Assembly: GCA_028706405.1 (NCBI GenBank)
Contig: JAQWBM010000022.1
Span: 1-35,913, forward strand
Origin: Eubacteriales bacterium
GTDB taxonomy: Bacteria > Bacillota > Clostridia > Peptostreptococcales > Anaerovoracaceae
Direction of reading: 5' to 3'
Length of the DNA: 35,913 nt
Part shown: piece by piece, positions 33,715 to 35,913 of the stretch
Layout: each line of letters starts with the position of its first letter
Position numbering within the stretch: position 1 is the stretch's first letter
Made by a program: the position numbers and the translations under genes
Notes under the pieces: model-generated
Told to the model about the DNA's origin: nothing
Database searches by the model: none
The model's input: the letters and a program-made list of their open reading frames with translations, nothing else

Positions 33715-34061
33715 ATGGATTGGAAGTTTTTTGCAGCTTTAATTTTTGCACTGATATAGCAATTTTTGCAGTTCAAAACGCCGGAGCAGTGGAAGTTCGC
33801 TTTCTGACATTTGAATTGTCTGTTTCACAGGCACTGGTCATTTTGATCTCGGCTGTATTCGGAGCTCTTGTAGCCTTGATGCTCAGCCTGATTCGCTGGT
33901 TACGGGCAAAGTCAAAAGCAAAAAATGCATCAAAAACCATTAATAAACTGGAACAGGAAAATAAACAACTCAAGACGAAGCTTGAAGAGTACGCGGCAAA
34001 AATTGAAAAGGCTGCCGAGGCTAATGATCAAAAACCACATGATCCAACAACTACATATTGA
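33715..34061 (+). pseudogene. LapA-like (DUF1049) membrane protein gene with an apparent one-base frameshift
   Basis: The ATG at 33715 has an excellent GGAGGT site and reads MDWKFFAALIFALI, then meets TAG at 33757. One base missing at about 33754-33756 would join it to the downstream frame IAIFAVQNAGAVEVRFLTFE, a second membrane helix (SVSQALVILISAVFGALVAL), and a C-terminal coiled coil (KTINKLEQENKQLKTKLEEY). This is the complete LapA layout of about 115 residues. The break is either a real mutation or a sequencing error. Confidence 0.8.
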
Positions 34062-34086
34062 CAGGCATTATGTTCTGTGATATTAT
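34058..34086 (+). promoter_or_regulatory. Promoter of the riboflavin operon
   Basis: TTGACA (34058-34063) and TATTAT (34081-34086) are 17 bp apart. The -35 box overlaps the stop codon of the LapA-like gene, and the promoter lies immediately before the FMN riboswitch. Confidence 0.75.
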
Positions 34087-34102
34087 TTTTATAATTGAAT
34101 AG

Positions 34103-34211
34103 ATTCTTCAGGGCGGGGTGAGATTCCCCACCGGTGGTAAAGCCCACGAGCCGTCAGGCATGATTCGGTGAAATTCCGAAGCCGACAGTATAGTCTGGAT
34201 GAAAGAAGAAT
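34103..34211 (+). promoter_or_regulatory. FMN riboswitch (RFN element)
   Basis: The highly conserved RFN sequence is present: GGGCGGGGTGAGATTCCCCA, CCGGTGGTAAAGCCCACGAGC, ATTCCGAAGCCGACAGTATAG, and AGTCTGGATGAAAGAAGA. The closing helix P1 is ATTCTTC (34103-34109) with GAAGAAT (34205-34211). It senses FMN and should shut off ribD and ribE when FMN is plentiful. Confidence 0.97.
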
Positions 34212-34266
34212 GATCATACGGTAAGTACCGGTTTTTGCAGTATAAAACTGTTAAAGTAATGATTCG

Positions 34267-34302
34267 CTCTGGAATATTTCTTATGTATTTCAGAGTTTTT
34301 TT
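34267..34302 (+). terminator. Riboswitch-controlled intrinsic terminator
   Basis: CTCTG-G-AATA pairs with TATT-T-CAGAG, followed by seven T, 56 bp after the aptamer. This is the expected expression platform. Confidence 0.8.
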
Positions 34303-34417
34303 ACTTTATTGTGCAGTATACAAGCTGCCGATAGTATATTTGCTGCAGATAGCATATAGACAGCACATTGGATATTGCCAATATGAGTATAATATAACCG
34401 AGCCGAATGAGAAAATC

Positions 34418-34448
34418 ACACCCTGAACTATTGTTTGAGGTGTTTTTT
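34418..34448 (+). terminator. Second weaker hairpin with T-run before ribD
   Basis: ACACC pairs with GGTGT, extended imperfectly by AAC with GTT, and is followed by TTTTTT. It may be a backup terminator or part of the switch. Confidence 0.45.
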
Positions 34449-34503
34449 ATCTTATAGAAAATATCACTAGTACCATTTGGACTGATAAAGGAAGGGCATA
34501 ATT

Positions 34504-35619
34504 TTGGAAGAAAAGAAAAGACTGATAGACATGGAATATATGAGAAGAGCCCTGGCGCTGGCAGAAAACGGAATAGGGAAGACAAGCCCGAATCCTTTAG
34601 TAGGGGCAGTAATTGTAAAAAATGGCAGAATTATCGGAGAGGGCTGGCATGAAAAATACGGCGAGGTCCATGCGGAGGTAAATGCTGTCAGGAATTCAGT
34701 TGAATCTGTAGAATCAGCGGAGATATACGTTAATCTGGAGCCCTGCTGCCATTACGGTAAAACTCCTCCCTGCGCTGAGCTGCTTATTGAAAAAGGAATT
34801 AAACGAGTAGTCATCGGCGCGCCCGATTCTAACCCAAAAGTTGAAGGCGCCGGTATCAAAAGGCTGAGAGAAGCAGGAGTTGAGGTAACGGTCGGCGTTA
34901 TGGAAGAAGAATGCCGGAAATTAAACGAGGTATTTTTTTATTACCATGAAAAGCGCCGGCCCTTTGTGGTGGTGAAAACAGCTATAAGCCTTGACGGTAA
35001 AACAACAGCACCTTCGGGAGAATCAAAATGGATCACAGGGGAGGCAGCAAGAAATGAAGTCCAACATCTACGGAACAGATACTCAGCCATAATGGTCGGA
35101 ATAGGAACGGTTATAAAGGATGATCCAGAACTAACCTGTCGTCTTGAAGGCGGTAAAAATCCCGTTCGCATAATTCTTGACAGTAGCCTTCGGATAAAAA
35201 GAAATAGCAGGGTGCTTACTGACCAACAAAGAAATCCCACCATCATAGCATGCACGGACAGCGCTTCCTCTGAAAGAGCGTCGGAAATGGAAGCCTTGGG
35301 AGCCAAAGTGCTGCGTTGCAAAAGCTTAGGCAGCCATGTGGATCTGGAAGACCTTATGGACAAGCTAAAGGAACTTGCTATCGACAGCATACTTCTTGAA
35401 GGGGGCTCTGCGGTAAATGATGCTGCTTTTTCTCAGGGCATAGCAAGCAAAGTCATTATGTACATTGCACCGAAAATCATAGGAGGCGAAAAATCCAAAA
35501 CCTTCGCAGGAGGCAAAGGGATCGATCAATTAAACCAAGCTTACCCCGTTTGGATTGAGTCAATAGATAGAGTAGGCGGGGATATAAAGATCACGGCATA
35601 TCTAAAGGAAATGGGGTGA
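34504..35619 (+). CDS. ribD: Bifunctional diaminohydroxyphosphoribosylaminopyrimidine deaminase / aminouracil reductase
   Basis: A 371-aa enzyme for steps 2 and 3 of riboflavin synthesis. The deaminase domain (about 1-145) has SPNPLVGAVIVKNGRIIGEG, zinc motif HAEVNAV, and EPCCHYGKTPPC. The reductase domain (about 150-370) has KTAISLDGKTT, SKWITG, and VGIGTVIKDDPELT, ending with LLEGGSAVNDAAF. The preferred start is TTG at 34504, with GGAAGGG 7 nt upstream; the ATG at 34531 is possible but lacks a good site. It is under the FMN riboswitch and is followed by ribE. Confidence 0.95.
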   Translation: MEEKKRLIDMEYMRRALALAENGIGKTSPNPLVGAVIVKNGRIIGEGWHEKYGEVHAEVNAVRNSVESVESAEIYVNLEPCCHYGKTPPCAELLIEKGIKRVVIGAPDSNPKVEGAGIKRLREAGVEVTVGVMEEECRKLNEVFFYYHEKRRPFVVVKTAISLDGKTTAPSGESKWITGEAARNEVQHLRNRYSAIMVGIGTVIKDDPELTCRLEGGKNPVRIILDSSLRIKRNSRVLTDQQRNPTIIACTDSASSERASEMEALGAKVLRCKSLGSHVDLEDLMDKLKELAIDSILLEGGSAVNDAAFSQGIASKVIMYIAPKIIGGEKSKTFAGGKGIDQLNQAYPVWIESIDRVGGDIKITAYLKEMG

Positions 35620-35624
35620 TTAAT

Positions 35625-35913
35625 ATGTTTACCGGAATCATAGAAGAAACCGGGATTATACAAGCAGTGGAGCGGGGAGGAAAGTCCTCGAGAATACAAA
35701 TCAAGGCGGAGGTGGTTCTGGAAGGCACCCGTATCGGAGACAGTATAAGTACCAGCGGCGTATGCCTGACTGTCGCGGAAATGACAGGAAGCAGCTTTGC
35801 GGCTGATGTGATGGCAGAAACTATGCGGCGCAGCAAGCTGGGGAGGCTTTCATCAGGCTCCAAAGTGAATCTGGAGCGAGCTGTTGGGCTAGACGGCAGA
35901 TTTGGAGGCCATT
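35625..35913 (+). CDS. ribE: Riboflavin synthase alpha subunit, N-terminal part (continues beyond the window)
   Basis: The first 96 codons read MFTGIIEETGIIQAV, then IGDSISTSGVCLTVAEM, ADVMAETMRRSKLG, and VNLERAVGLDGRFGGH. These match the first lumazine-binding repeat of riboflavin synthase. The start lies 5 bp after the ribD stop, with AAAGGAAATGGGG as the ribosome region. The protein is cut by the window end. Confidence 0.95.
   Translation, partial: MFTGIIEETGIIQAVERGGKSSRIQIKAEVVLEGTRIGDSISTSGVCLTVAEMTGSSFAADVMAETMRRSKLGRLSSGSKVNLERAVGLDGRFGGH

Overview
The window looks like the chromosome of an anaerobic, probably spore-forming member of the Clostridia (Firmicutes). The evidence is a low-to-moderate GC content, strong GGAGG-type ribosome binding sites, [FeFe]-hydrogenase maturation genes (HydE, HydF, HydG), an oxygen-sensitive class III ribonucleotide reductase, a butyrate-kinase-pathway type phosphate acyltransferase, a Clostridium/Thermoanaerobacter-type secondary alcohol dehydrogenase, a Ctc/L25 protein, and collagen-like and BclB-like exosporium protein pieces. 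No tRNA, rRNA or CRISPR array was seen.

Region 1 (1-13.2 kb) is a catabolic island run by sigma-54. It holds the tail of one enhancer-binding activator, a complete PAS-AAA-Fis activator (5678-7117, minus) and three good -24/-12 promoters. These lie in front of a secondary alcohol dehydrogenase (621), an MFS permease (4172) and a glycyl radical enzyme (7510). The glycyl radical enzyme is split: a 751-aa protein carries the catalytic Cys-x-Glu, and a separate 94-aa protein with its own ribosome binding site carries the glycyl-radical loop (RIAGYS). An activating radical-SAM enzyme, a CoA-acylating aldehyde dehydrogenase and a nitroreductase follow. With the phosphate acyltransferase at 1938, the genes suggest this route: substrate uptake, radical elimination to an aldehyde (or ketone), oxidation to acyl-CoA, then acyl-phosphate for ATP, with the alcohol dehydrogenase disposing of reducing power. 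No microcompartment shell genes are present. The substrate is not determined.

Region 2 (13.2-21.6 kb) begins with small genes (a 48-aa protein, a PspC-domain protein, a small zinc-ribbon-like protein). Minus-strand genes for anaerobic ribonucleotide reductase and its activase (nrdD, nrdG) follow, with two NrdR-box-like sites upstream. Next is the minus-strand operon for a TM1266-type regulator, hydE, hydG and hydF, with a promoter and a hairpin-rich leader. No hydrogenase structural gene is in the window.

Region 3 (21.6-28.6 kb) has a structured leader in front of an NAD(P)HX epimerase gene, an SPFH-domain membrane protein with a small Arc-like protein missed by ATG-only gene finding, a sodium:solute symporter, a 388-aa protein made of two copies of an unknown helical unit, endonuclease IV and a collagen-like protein.

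Region 4 (28.6-32.4 kb) is richer in GC. It has an Rrf2 regulator and cysK, both intact, followed by gene debris: the C-terminus of one transsulfuration enzyme, the N-terminus of another, a nifH-like piece fused in frame to a serine-recombinase C-terminus, and a BclB C-terminal domain without its N-terminus. This is either a decayed, rearranged sulfur locus or an assembly chimera.

Region 5 (32.4-35.9 kb) contains a class II aldolase-family gene, a LapA-like membrane gene with an apparent frameshift, an FMN riboswitch with a terminator, ribD, and the start of ribE, which runs off the window.
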